From contig NC_035168.2 in assembly GCF_001659605.2 (NCBI RefSeq), positions 11,299,671 through 11,363,670 of the forward strand: a stretch of 64,000 nucleotides of DNA, read 5' to 3'. Under the pieces are notes generated by a model. That model was not told the origin of the DNA. It made no database searches and worked only from the letters and a program-made list of their open reading frames with translations. This DNA is from Manihot esculenta. Taxonomy: Eukaryota > Streptophyta > Magnoliopsida > Malpighiales > Euphorbiaceae. Both the position numbers and the translations under genes were made by a program. Below, piece by piece: positions 46,446-57,699 of this stretch; positions within the stretch are counted from its first letter, which is position 1; each line of letters begins with the position of its first letter.

Positions 46446-47516
46446 ATCCAAGTTCGCCTAGAGCTTGACTACCGACTCTAGTGCATATTTCATGCTACCC
46501 CCACTTCATCAACCCAAGCTTTCAACCTTGAGCATTCCTCTTGCAGAAGTACTTTTTCCATCTCCTGGGCCCCAAACTCTTGCCTTAGAGCCTTGTTATG
46601 CTCTTTGGCTATGTATGCGCAGAGAACACTCTCCATGGCAGAGTGCATGATGCTATCAAAGAGGTCGTCCATCTCGACCTCATTCAGGCAATGACGGCCT
46701 CCAAGTCTTAAAGCATTTTTGGCTATTAGGAATGACAAATGGGGTTCCTTAAGAAGAGAAATCGTCTGGATCAGTGCCAGCGCCAGGTATTGGATGCTAG
46801 GAGGCCATGAGGACTCGATTCCAGCATTTTCTGGTGTGGGCTCAATAATGATAGGGAGTGATGCAGAGGCACCCCTTGTAAGGCTCGGGCTGAATAGGGG
46901 CCGATTCTTCTGTTGTAGAAGGGGATGGAGGAGAAAGAATGATAATCTTCTCGGTACGACGATCCTATTTAGGAGGTGAACCAGTCGTTCCAACAACTGC
47001 TTTGCCCTTATGAGCAGCGTGTGCTGCCTCGACAAACTTATTTCATGACCTGGCCATATCTGCATAAACACAAAGTAAGTAAGGCAATTTCAAAAACAAA
47101 GGGGTTAGAAATAAAAATACCCTGCACACTAGCATGTGACGTGCTTTCCTCGTTGGTTGGAAGACTGGGTGGGTGAGAAGCCCGAGCCTGATCAACCTAA
47201 GTATGGCTTTGCCAGGATAGAAAGGCGTTCCTCACCGTGACGGTGGTATCGATCCTCTGTGTCGAGGCCATCATCTGGAGGAAGTCCAAAAAATCCTCCT
47301 CATCCCGCAGTGGCTGGACCCCATCCTTTCGAAGCTCCAAATATACGTTACAGTCAATTTGGAGCTGCCCAAAACCCCCGAATACTCAGTGACGTAGGAT
47401 GAAAAACATATTTTTTCAGTATTTAAGGGATGAGGGTATCCAAGTGAAAAAGGTTTGATGTTTTCTCTCACTAAAGTACTAGAAAACTTTGTTCTTTTGG
47501 ATTCCTAATTGATACA
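46446..47516 (-). pseudogene. Tat antisense ORF, middle piece
   Basis: The minus-strand frame 47071-46490 (193 codons) is the longest open part of the Tat 3' region. It has an internal helical stretch (AKQLLERLVHLLNRIV), a Ser/Pro-rich linker, and a charged Glu/Lys/Leu-rich end (QEFGAQEMEKVLLQEECSRL) likely to form a coiled coil. A second frame at 47471-47271 holds the preceding part. The fragment continues into 24660-25059 on one side and 49742-50106 on the other, split by the copia and solo-LTR insertions. It runs opposite to gag, like the antisense extra ORFs known in Tat elements. Confidence 0.6.
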
Positions 47517-49741
47517 TGTAACGACCCGAAAATCGGACCGCTACCGGCGCTAGGATCCAGATCGGCTTAAGGCCGCCGGGACCCGTAGCAAGCCTGACAT
47601 AACCTGAAAACCTGTTTAATCCCATACATGATCAACAATATACATAAAAAAATTAAAACTTTTCTTTCATACATTTTCTCATGCACCAAACTCAACCTGT
47701 ACATGCACTAAATATAAACATAACCATAACCTTGACCCCTCTGTGGGATCTCATCAATGCCCCCAATGGGTGGCATAACATGTGTTGAGTTGGTTTACAT
47801 CTACATCATAAAACATCTAAGATCATGTATTAAAAGGGATAACAGCATCCATAGGGTCAAGCACAACTTCTAATCCCCAATATCATTATACATAACATGA
47901 CTATTCAAACTTTACATCATCTTACAATTTATCATGTCCACTTTCTATCTATTACAAACATATGACTTTACTCTTCTTGACTTCTCTGTCTAGCCCGTAC
48001 CTGCAATCCTGGGGGATTAGGGAAAAGGGGTGAGCTACTAGAGCCCAGTGAGCAGAATAATGAAAAACAACATTTAAATTCTCATGCCATCATGTAATGC
48101 AACACATCACAATAAATCACATCTCGGATGGTATTGTCACCAATAGTCCTCTACATTCCAAAGTGCCGGGACGTAGAATGGGTACAACCGGTCTTTCTCT
48201 TAATATAACATATCATAACATTCCAATGTGCCAGGGACGTAGAATGGGTACAACCTGGACTTTCTCTTACATAGTGCCAGGGACGTAGAATGGGTACAAC
48301 CTGGACTTCCATACCATATCATGCCGTAACATCATCATACCATATGAGGACTAAAGGATCATCCAATAACTAATCCACATCAACATCATAAATGCAATGC
48401 AACATATTCGTGAATTCTAATGCAAACAACCTAATTCATCACATGGCATTCATGATGCATGAACATGCTAAAAACTTTATAATTTATTCGCTTTAAAACG
48501 TAAAGGTTTATTCTACTCACCTCTTGGCTAGCTCTGACAATGACTGAAGCAGCTGACTCACTGCTGGGGTCCTCGGTTCCTCGGGTCCGAACCTACACAG
48601 GTGGACTCAAATGAAGGACCAAACAACTAGAACATAACTCTAAAAACATCCCCCAAAAACCCCTTAAAACACCTCAAAACAATTATGCAAAAACATGCAA
48701 AGGAAGGCTGAACAGGGCAGGTTCGGCGGCACCTTCGGCGGCCGAAAGTCCCAGACAGAGAAGAAAGTCTCTTTTCGGGGGCAGGCTTCGGCAGCCAAAA
48801 GGCTTGCCTCCCCAGCCATGTTCGGCGGCCGAAAGTCCTTTGGCTGCCGAACCTGGTTTCTGCCAAAGGGCAGAAACTTGGCTCCTCTATGCACATTTGC
48901 CTCCAAAACTTCCAATCATGCATAAACCTATTCTACAACACACATACTCAAGCATACAAGCTCCTAGGGGCTTCAAACCATCTAAAACCCCATCTACAAC
49001 ACATCAAACAACACAAATCCAACATACATTGCCCATAAACCAACAAAAACCCAAAAACTCATAAAACCCTACACATGCATTTCTACTTCAAGAATCAACT
49101 TAAAACTTGTTAAAAACATATAGTGAGCTCAAGATCGACCCTTACCTCTTGAAGATCGAGAGGAAAACGAGCCTAGCTCGAAGATGGGAGAGATTTGAGT
49201 TCTTGAACCTCAAAGCTCCAAAACTTGCTTTAAACTCAAAAATCTTCAAAACAAGATGAAAACTCATAAGAAAAACATGAAATCTCGAAGGGAGAAGCTC
49301 AAAACAGAGGAGGGGCGATGGAGAACTCACCTTGGCCGAAAACGGGAAGAAAAGCTTGCCCGTTTCGGCCATGGGGTCCTTTTATAGGGCTGTCCTTACC
49401 ACCTTTCGGCGGCCTAACGTGCCCCCACAGCGCATGCAAGTTCGGCGGCCGAACATGAGGTTCGGCGGCCGAACCTTGGCTGATTCAAACAAGGCTTTCG
49501 GAGGCCTAAAGCGCTCCAAAACCTCCTCACGTTCGGCGGCCGAACATGACTTTCGGCGGTTGATCCTGGCAAAGCCTCCAAAGCCCTCTCCACTCAAAAC
49601 TTGGGTTTATTTTCATTAAAAACTATAAAATACATCAAAACATTTTATGAAAACATGGTTTTACCCTTCTAGAGGTCTCCAACATCCGAGATTCCGCCGG
49701 ACGGTAGGAATTTTGATATCGGAGTCTAGCCGGGTATTACA
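47517..49741 (-). mobile_element. Solo Tekay-type LTR, minus strand (2225 bp)
   Basis: It runs from TGTAACGACCCG (end of LTR on minus) to GGTATTACA (start). A perfect ATACA duplication (47512-47516 and 49742-49746) marks it as a solo LTR left by recombination between the LTRs of one insertion. Palindromes lie at about 48720-48850 and 49440-49550, and a three-copy minisatellite at about 48161-48310. It is closest to the LTRs of the element at 4102. Confidence 0.93.
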
Positions 49742-50106
49742 ATACAACTGGGAGAATAGAGCAAAACTTGGCTCGATACTGTTGTCGAAGCATAGGAAGC
49801 AAAAAGCCACCAAGATCCTTAAACTCTTGGGGTGCAGTTGGGCAACAGCCAGCTTATAGAAACGAAGGATTTCAATAAAGAAGGGGTCCTTCGAAAATCA
49901 AAGATCCTGTCTTTAGTTGCTCTTTATAGATGATAATTGTATCCTTAGTAGGAATACGGTCATCCACACAAACACGAGGTGGGGGGAGCATAGACTCAGA
50001 AGGTCTCTCATGAGATTTGATAGCGATCATAAAGGCGGCCTACATCCTTCTCAGTCAGTATAGAAGGGATGTTGTTTACCAAGATGCTTTTGCTTTCATG
50101 GACCTC
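49742..50106 (-). pseudogene. Tat antisense ORF, N-terminal half
   Basis: On the minus strand, translation with frame changes gives EKDVGRLYDRYQIS, then DDRIPTKDTIIIYKE and later a segment resembling LRFY-LA-AQLHP. From memory this pattern (D-RLR-RY-IP; LY-EAL--GLR-P; APAQL-PNSW) is that of the plant 'putative gypsy-type transposon' domain (Pfam Transposase_28, PF04195). Stops break the frame. Neighbouring pieces lie beyond the insertions at 47517 and 50107. Confidence 0.5.
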
Positions 50107-52339
50107 TGTAATACCCGGCTAGACTCCGGTATCGGAATTCCTACCGTTCGGTGGGATCCCGGATGTCAGAGACCTCTAGAAGGGTAGAACCATGCTTTCA
50201 TAAAATGTTTTCATGTTTTTAATGGTTTTAAAGTATGAAACTAAATGAGTTTTTTGCATGAAAATAGCATTGGAGGAAAACCCAGGTTCGGCCGCCGAAA
50301 GTCAAGTTCGGCCGCCGAACATGCATGCGTTTTGGAGGCACGTTAGGCCCCCGAAAGCATGAGTTAGGGAAGTTCAGTTTCGGCCGCTGAAAGTCAAGTT
50401 CGGCCGCCGAACATTTGCATGGATGCGAAGGCACATTCGGCCCCCGAACGTGGCCTGGCCAGCCACCTATAAAAGGGGCACTTAGCCGAAATGGGCGAGC
50501 TTTCTCCCATTTTCGGCCACAGCAAGCTTCCGACCTTCCCTTTGCAAATCTAGTGTTCTTCCTCCAAATCTCTACCATTTTTCTTGAGTTTTAAGCTTGC
50601 ATTGAAGGTTTTGAGCTTTTAAACCAAGTTTTGGAGCTTTGGGAACTCAGGAGCTCATTTTCGTGGATCTCCAAGTTTAGGTCGTCTCCCTCTCGATCTT
50701 CAAGAGGTAAGAGCCGATCTTAAGCTCAATACATGTTTTAAGTAAGTTTTAAGTGATTTTTATGGGGTAGAATGGCATGTATAGGGTTGTATGAGTTTTT
50801 AAGTAAATGTTAGGTTTTATGTGATTCTTGAACAATGTGGCATGTTTGAGTATGCTTGGAGTGTTGTAGTTGGGGTATTTGATGTTTTGAGGCCCCTAGG
50901 AACTTGTATGCATGATTTGGTTGAGATATATGCATGATTGGTGAGTTTGGAGGCGGAAATGCACAAAGGAACCGAGTTTCTGCCCTTTGGCAGAAACCAA
51001 GTTCGGCAGCCGAAGGCACTTTCGGCCGCCGAACATGGCTGGGGAGGCAGGCCTTTCGGCTGCCGAAGTTGCCCCCGAAAAGAGACTTTTGTCTCTGTCT
51101 GGGACTTTCGGCCGCCGAAGGTGCCGCCGAACCTACCTGAGTTTCGTCTCTGTCCAGGACTTTCGGCCGCCGAAGGTGCCGCCGAAAGTGCCCTGTTCAG
51201 CCACTTCATGCATATCCCTATGTGATATTTTCAGGATGTTTTAGGGGGTTTTTGGGGATGTTATTAGAGTTCTGTTTATGTATGTTTGGTCCCTCATTGG
51301 AGTCCACCTGTGTAGGTTCGGACCCGAGGAACCAAGGACCCCAGCAGTGAGCCAGCTGCTACAGAGTTTGTCAGAGTCAGCCAGAGGTGAGTGGAACTAA
51401 ACTTAACCTTTTAAATTAAGAAATGAAATGCTTTTATCATGTTTCATGCATCATGAACATATTATAGGTTGGTTGCATTAGAATTCACGACTATGCCGCA
51501 TTGTATTGTTGTGATAGATGATAGTGGATGGACATTAGGATGATTCATTAGCCTTCTATATACGAAGTCCTGTGGTGCCCATAATAGGGTCGGGCAATAC
51601 GAAGACCTGTGGTGCCCATAATAGGGCCGGGCAATAACTCCGAGTACGAAGTCCTGTGGTGCCCATAATAGGGCCGGGCAATACGAAGTCCTGTGGTGCC
51701 CATAATAGGGCCGGGCATGGAGTTGAGGGATTTTTGAATCAGTCCATCCGTGGTGTGATTTATTTGTGCAGTGACGCATTTCATGATAGCATGTTTTAAA
51801 CATTCTTTTACAGTTCTACTCACTGGGCATCTAGCTCACCCCTCTCCCCTAACCCCCAGGTTTGCAGGTACGGGATAGATAGAGAAGGCAAGAAGAAAAA
51901 GTTATATGTATGTAATAGTTAGTGTGTGGACATGACAACTGTATTATGATGAGATGTAAAAATATTCAGGATGTTATGTAATGAGGTTATTGAGGATAGA
52001 GTTGTGCTTGACCATAGTATATTATTAATCCCTTTTGTATATACATGATCTTATGTTATGATGTTTATGTAAACTAACTCAACACAGGTAGTTTTGCCTT
52101 TAAGGCTTGATGAGATCCCACAGAGGGACTATGTTATGTATATGTTCAGAGTATGCACAGGTTGAGTTAGTTGATGACAGTATGTATGAAGAAAAGTTTT
52201 AATTTTTATGCATGTTGTTGATCATGTATGGGATTATACAGGTTTACAGGTTATATGTCAGGCTTGCTACGGGTCCCGGCGGCCTTAAGTCGACCCGGAT
52301 CCTAGCGCCGGTAGCGGTCAGGATTTCCGGGGCGTTACA
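50107..52339 (+). repeat. 5' LTR (2233 bp)
   Basis: TG...CA ends. The palindrome cluster at about 50288-50420 precedes TATAAAA at 50468-50474. Predicted leader introns are 50707-51315 and 51387-51859, with a 71-nt exon between. A four-copy 37-bp minisatellite (GTGGTGCCCATAATAGGGC core) is at about 51561-51717. Confidence 0.94.
50288..50474 (+). promoter_or_regulatory. LTR promoter: palindromes plus TATA
   Basis: Same layout as at 4304-4490: palindromic TTCGGCCGCCGAA sites ending about 50 bp before TATAAAA (50468-50474) in the context CTGGCCAGCCACCTATAAAAG. Confidence 0.55.
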
Positions 52340-52342
52340 GAA

Positions 52343-52356
52343 TGGTATCAGAGCCC
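52343..52356 (+). other. Primer-binding site (initiator Met-tRNA)
   Basis: TGGTATCAGAGCCC lies three bases after the 5' LTR. Confidence 0.94.
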
Positions 52357-52610
52357 TAGGTTCATATGGTCGGACCTAGAGTGTCGGGCTCATAGATGTT
52401 CTAGAAGGTCAAGCACAATAGGAAGGTCATGTCCACTAGGATAGGATGTTGAGTCCTGTCTTGTATGATGATGTGAAATGCCATGATTTTGTGCAGGTGC
52501 ATAAATGATATGCTATGCTATGTGATGTATGTGATGAGGGTTCATGTGTACCCACATGAACCATATGATGCTAATGTTTGCTTGTTATGAGCTGTTTTTC
52601 AGAGAATAGG

Positions 52611-55600
52611 ATGAGAGGAACTCGTCGATCTGCGCGATTGACTGGAGTGCCACCTGAGGATGAGGGCACGAGCGCCCGTCCTCCTACATTGCCTAGGGCA
52701 ATGTCTTGTAGAGCCAATAGGGATAGAGTGTCAAGGGACCCTAGAAGGTCTTTTGATGCTAGCAGAAGGGGGACTGATAGAGGAGGAAGTTCTTCAGATG
52801 TGAGGGAGGTTATGGAAGAGGATCAGAGGAGGGATGGGAACTTGGATGTGAGCATGCAGGAAGAAGGGACAGGGGAGTCTCAGGGAGGCGTTCAGGCCTC
52901 GGGGTATGGTTTTCCACCCCATTATCCACCCTTCCCACAGGGTTCAGGGTATCCGATGGGAGGCACATCGGATTACTCCAGCTTTAACCCCTACCCTACC
53001 TACATGCCTTATCCACCTTTCTACCCACCATACACACAGTACCCAGCTTATCCACCCTCACCCTTCTATCCAAACCCGGCAAACCCCACCTCGGGGAATG
53101 CTGCACCTCCACCTCCACCACCTACAGAACCAGCAGCCCCAGTTACTCAACCTCCTAGACCTAGCTCAGTTGATGGGAGCAAGGTAAAGATGACAGATTA
53201 CCTCAAGCTAGATGCTCCCAAATACAAGTCAGGGGATGACCCCTTTGAGTATCTGAGAGTAGTGAAGACAATAACTGATGAGCTAGGGGCAAGTGACAGC
53301 AGGGCCATTCAGATGGCGGGGTTCACTTTAAAGTGCAAGAAGGCACGGGAATGGTTCAAGTGTTATGTGGACCCGAGACTAGACGGTATGACATGGGAGG
53401 AATTTGCGAATGAGTTCGCTGGATGGGCTTTTCCAGACAGTTCTAGAGAATTGAAGAAGATTGAGTTTGAGCAACTGAGGCAGTCAGAGCACATGAGTGT
53501 AGAGGAGTTCACGGATAAATTCTTGGAGCTATTGCCTTTTTCAGGGCAAGCTCTAGATTCAGATACGAAGAAAGCCAAGAAATATGTCATGAAGCTGCAT
53601 TCCAGGTACTCCTCGTTGGTTCAGTCAGCTGAGAGAGAAAGTTTCCACACTGTGGTGGATATGGCTCGAAGAATGGAGGCAAGTGCTATAATTGAGGGGT
53701 CAGTGAAGCAGTCAGTGACCCAGTCTTCAGGGGTTAAGACCCCAAGCAGAGGAGGACCAGGTTTCTCTTCTCAGAGCTCAGGTAAGAAGAGGTGGGATAA
53801 CACCACCAAGAAGCCGAAGAAGAATAAGTTTTGGAACAAGTTGAAATCCGGTCTGGGATTTGGCGGTGGCTCGAGCTCAGGCTCAGATGGTACAGAATGC
53901 CAGAGATGTGGAAGACCGCACAGGGGAGTGTGTCGAGCTGGGACTAATACATGTTTCAGATGTGGACAGGAGGGACACATAGCTCGGGATTGTCCTAGAG
54001 CGCCTTTTATGGGCCAGCCCCAGCAGACAGCTTCTGGTAGTGTGGCACAGCCAGCAGTTCCAGCCACAACTCAGGGCAGTGGCAGAGGTAAAGGGAGAGG
54101 AGCAGCCTCTTCTTCTGGTTCCCGAGGTGAAAGTCCATCAGCTCCAGCCAGGATCTTCACCATGACTCAGCAGGAGGCTAACACATCCAACACCGTGGTG
54201 TCAGGTAATCTCGTCATTGGGTGTTCTGATGTGTATGCATTAATGGACCCGGGTGCATCTCATTCTTTTATTGCTCCGAGAGCCGTTGAGAGGTTGGGTC
54301 TGATAGTCTCTGGGTTAGAGTGTCCCCTATGGGTCAGTGGACCCAAGTGTGACCCGTCAGTGGCAGTGTCAGTCTGCTAGTACAGTCCAGTTTTTATTGA
54401 GGGAAGATGCCTCTCCGCCGACCTTGTGGTTCTAGATTTGATAGACTTTGACGTCATTCTAGGGATGGATTGGCTATCTACCCATGGTGCTACCTTGGAC
54501 TGCAGGGACAAGGTAGTCAGGTTTAGAGATCAGAACGGGTCAGAGGTCGTCTTCAGAGGAGACAAAAGGGGCACACCTAGAGGTCTGATATCAGCTCTTC
54601 AGGCTCGTAGGTTGCTTAGGAAGGGATGTCAGGGGTACTTAGCTCATGTGAGAGAGCTAGACAGTCAGGTCAGGGAGCCGGCCTCGGTGCCAGTTGTCAG
54701 AGAGTTTCAGGATGTCTTTCCTGATGAGCTTCCAGGTTTACCACCTGCTAGGGAGATAGAGTTCGAGATAGAGTTGGTGCCTGGAACTAGACCGATCTCT
54801 ATCCCTCCCTACAGGATGGCCCCAGCCGAGTTAAAGGAGTTGAAAGAGCAATTGCAAGAGCTGGTAGAAAAGGGTTTCATCCGACAGAGTACCTCACCTT
54901 GGGGTGCTCCGGTCTTGTTCGTGAGAAAGAAGGATGGATCCCTTAGACTTTGTATCGACTACAGGCAGTTGAACAAAGTCACTACCAAGAATAGGTACCC
55001 TCTGCCAAGGATCGATGATCTATTCGACCAACTAGCCAGAGCGGGTTGTTTCTCCAAAATAGATCTGAGATCGGGGTACCATCAGCTAAGGATAAGAGAT
55101 GAAGATGTGCCGAAGACAGCTTTCAGGACCAGATATGGGCATTTTGAGTTCCTGGTGATGCCGTTCGGGTTAACTAACGCCCCTGCAGCATTCATGGATC
55201 TCATGAACAGAGTGTTTAGCCAGTACCTGGATCACTTTGTTATTGTCTTCATAGATGATATCTTGGTGTATTCCAGGAATGCAGAGGAGCATGCCCATCA
55301 TCTGCGGTTGGTCTTGCAGACTGTGAGGGAACATGGCTTGTATGCCAAGTTCTCTAAATGTGAGTTCTGGCTGAGGAGCATTTCGTTCTTGGGGCATGTA
55401 GTGTCAGAGAATGGTATTGAGGTAGATCCCAAGAAGACAGAAACTGTAGCTAACTGGCCTAGACCCACTTCAGTGACAGAGATCAGGAGTTTCTTGGGTT
55501 TGGCAGGTTACTACAGGAGGTTCGTTCAGGACTTCTCAAAGATAGCAGCTCCTCTGACCAGACTGACCAGGAAGAATCAGAAGTTTCTGTGGACCGACCA

Positions 55601-57590
55601 GTGCGAAGAGAGTTTTGAAGAGCTTAAGAAGAGGTTGACTTCAGCACCAGTGTTAGCTCTGCCATCTAGTGGAGAGGACTTTACAGTCTTTTGTGATGCG
55701 TCCCGTATGGGACTGGGTTGTGTGCTTATGCAGAATGAGAGGGTGATTGCTTATGCTTCTAGGCAGCTAAAGAAGCATGAGTTGAATTACCCCACACATG
55801 ACCTTGAGATGGCAGCAGTAATGTTTGCACTCAAGATGTGGAGGCACTACCTCTATGGGGTAAAATGTGAGATCTTTACAGATCATAAGAGCCTGCAGTA
55901 CATCTTGAGTCAGAGGGATCTGAATCTGAGGCAGAGGAGGTGGGTAGAGCTGCTGAGTGACTATGATTGCAAGATTCAGTATCATCCGGGTAAGGCGAAT
56001 GTCGTGGCAGACGCCCTAAGCCGGAAGTCACTAGACAGTTTATCCCACATATCGGCAGAAAGGAGACCAGTGGTGAAGGAGTTTTACAAGCTTATTGAGG
56101 AAGGTCTACAGATGGAGTTGTCTGGTACAGGAGCCTTGGTGGCCCAGATGAGAGTGGCACCCGTGTTTCTGGAGCAGGTGGCTCAGAAACAACATGAGGA
56201 CCCGGAGTTAATAAAGATTGCCAGGACTGTTCAGTCAGGCAATGATAGCGAGTACAGATTCGACAGTAAGGGGATCCTCCGCTATGGGAGCAGACTATGT
56301 GTACCATATGACATAGGGCTAAAAGGAGACATTATGAGAGAGGCTCATAATGCAAAATACAGCATTCACCCCGGAACCACCAAGATGTATCAGGATCTGA
56401 AAAAGGTTTATTGGTGGCCAGGTATGAAGAGAGAAGTGGCACAGTTTGTGTCAGCCTGCGAAGTATGTCAGAGGGTGAAGCTGGAACATCAGAAGCCGGC
56501 TGGAATGCTTAACCCGCTACCTATTCCAGAATGGAAATGGGAAAATATAGCTATGGACTTCGTAGTGGGGTTACCGGCGGCGTCCAACAGAGTGGACTCC
56601 ATATGGGTGATTGTGGACAGACTCACCAAATCTGCTCACTTCATTCCTGTCAGGAGTGGCTACTCTGTGGACAAGTTGGCGCAGGTATATGTGGATGAGA
56701 TCGTCAGGCTGCATGGGGTTCCTGTTTCGATAGTGTCAGATAGAGGGCCCCAGTTCACCTCCAGATTTTGGTGGAGTCTGCAGAATGCTAAGGGTACTAG
56801 GTTGGATTTCAGTACTGCCTTCCACCCCCAGACTGATGGACAGTCAGAAAGGACCATCCAGACTATCGAGGATATGCTCAGAATGTGTGTGCTGGACTTT
56901 GGCGGTTCTTGGAGGCAGCATCTACCTTTGGTGGAGTTTGCCTACAACAACAGCCATCATGCTAGCATCGGGATGGCTCCATATGAAGCTTTATATGGGA
57001 GGAAGTGCAGGTCACCTGTTTGCTGGGAGGAAGTTGGAGAAAAGGCCTTGGCAGGGCCTGAGCTAGTAGAGATTACCAGCAGGGTGGTACCCATAATCAG
57101 AGAGAGAATCAAGACTGCTGCCAGCAGACAGAAGAGCTATGCAGACGTCCGCAGAAGACAGTTAGAGTTTCAGGAGGGGGATCCGGTATTGCTCAAGGTG
57201 TCTCCAATGAAGGGAGTGGTTCGCTTCGGGAAGAAAGGTAAACTAGCCCCACGATACATCGGACCCTTTGAAATCTTGCAAAAGATTGGGAATGTGTCGT
57301 ACAAGCTGGATTTACCTGCTTCGATGGAAAGAATCCATCCGGTTTTCCATGTTTCAATGTTGAGGAAGTTTGTGTCAGATCCGAGCAAGGTTCTTAGTGA
57401 GCCTGATATGGAGGTCCAAGAGGATCTCACCTATGTTGAACAGCCAGTACGGATCAAAGACACCCAGATCAGAAAGTTAAGAAACAAGGAAATCCCGATG
57501 GTGAAGGTCCTGTGGAACCACCACAATTTAGAGGAATACACTTGGGAGACACGGGAGTCTATGCTCCAGCAGTACCCTCATCTCTTTTAA
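52611..57590 (+). pseudogene. gag-pol polyprotein with a single in-frame TAG
   Basis: One frame of 1660 codons from ATG 52611 (MRGTRRS). In order: a Pro/Tyr-rich N-region; the Gag domain (about residues 192-330); CX2C-H-C finger pairs with CFRCGQEGHIARDC (about 448-461); protease MDPGASHSF (about 546); RT with QLNKVTTKN and FIDDILVYS (about 880); RNase H ([17 protein letters not shown]); an HHCC plus DDE integrase ([26 protein letters not shown]); and a chromodomain ending QQYPHLF. The chromodomain assigns it to chromoviruses of the Tekay/Del type. The only disruption I see is TAG at 54378-54380 (residue 590, Gln codon in other copies), between protease and RT. The part after it (54426-57590) is fully open. 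Confidence 0.94.
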
Positions 57591-57664
57591 GGTTAGATCC
57601 CTATGTGTTTATGTGCCTTGTATATGTGTTATGTTCTTTGACATGCTATGTGTGCTAGTGAGGT

Positions 57665-57699
57665 ACATTCGGGGACGAATGTTCTTAAGGGGGGGAGAA
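57665..57699 (+). other. Pre-PPT hairpin and polypurine tract
   Basis: ACATTCG and CGAATGT arms around GGGA (57665-57682; the outer pair is weakened by a T), then TTAAGGGGGGGAGAA up to 57699. Confidence 0.82.

Noticed and set aside
54378..54380. TAG in the youngest gag-pol as a programmed readthrough stop
   Set aside because: Other copies have CAG here and carry their own stops at other places, so mutation is the simpler explanation.
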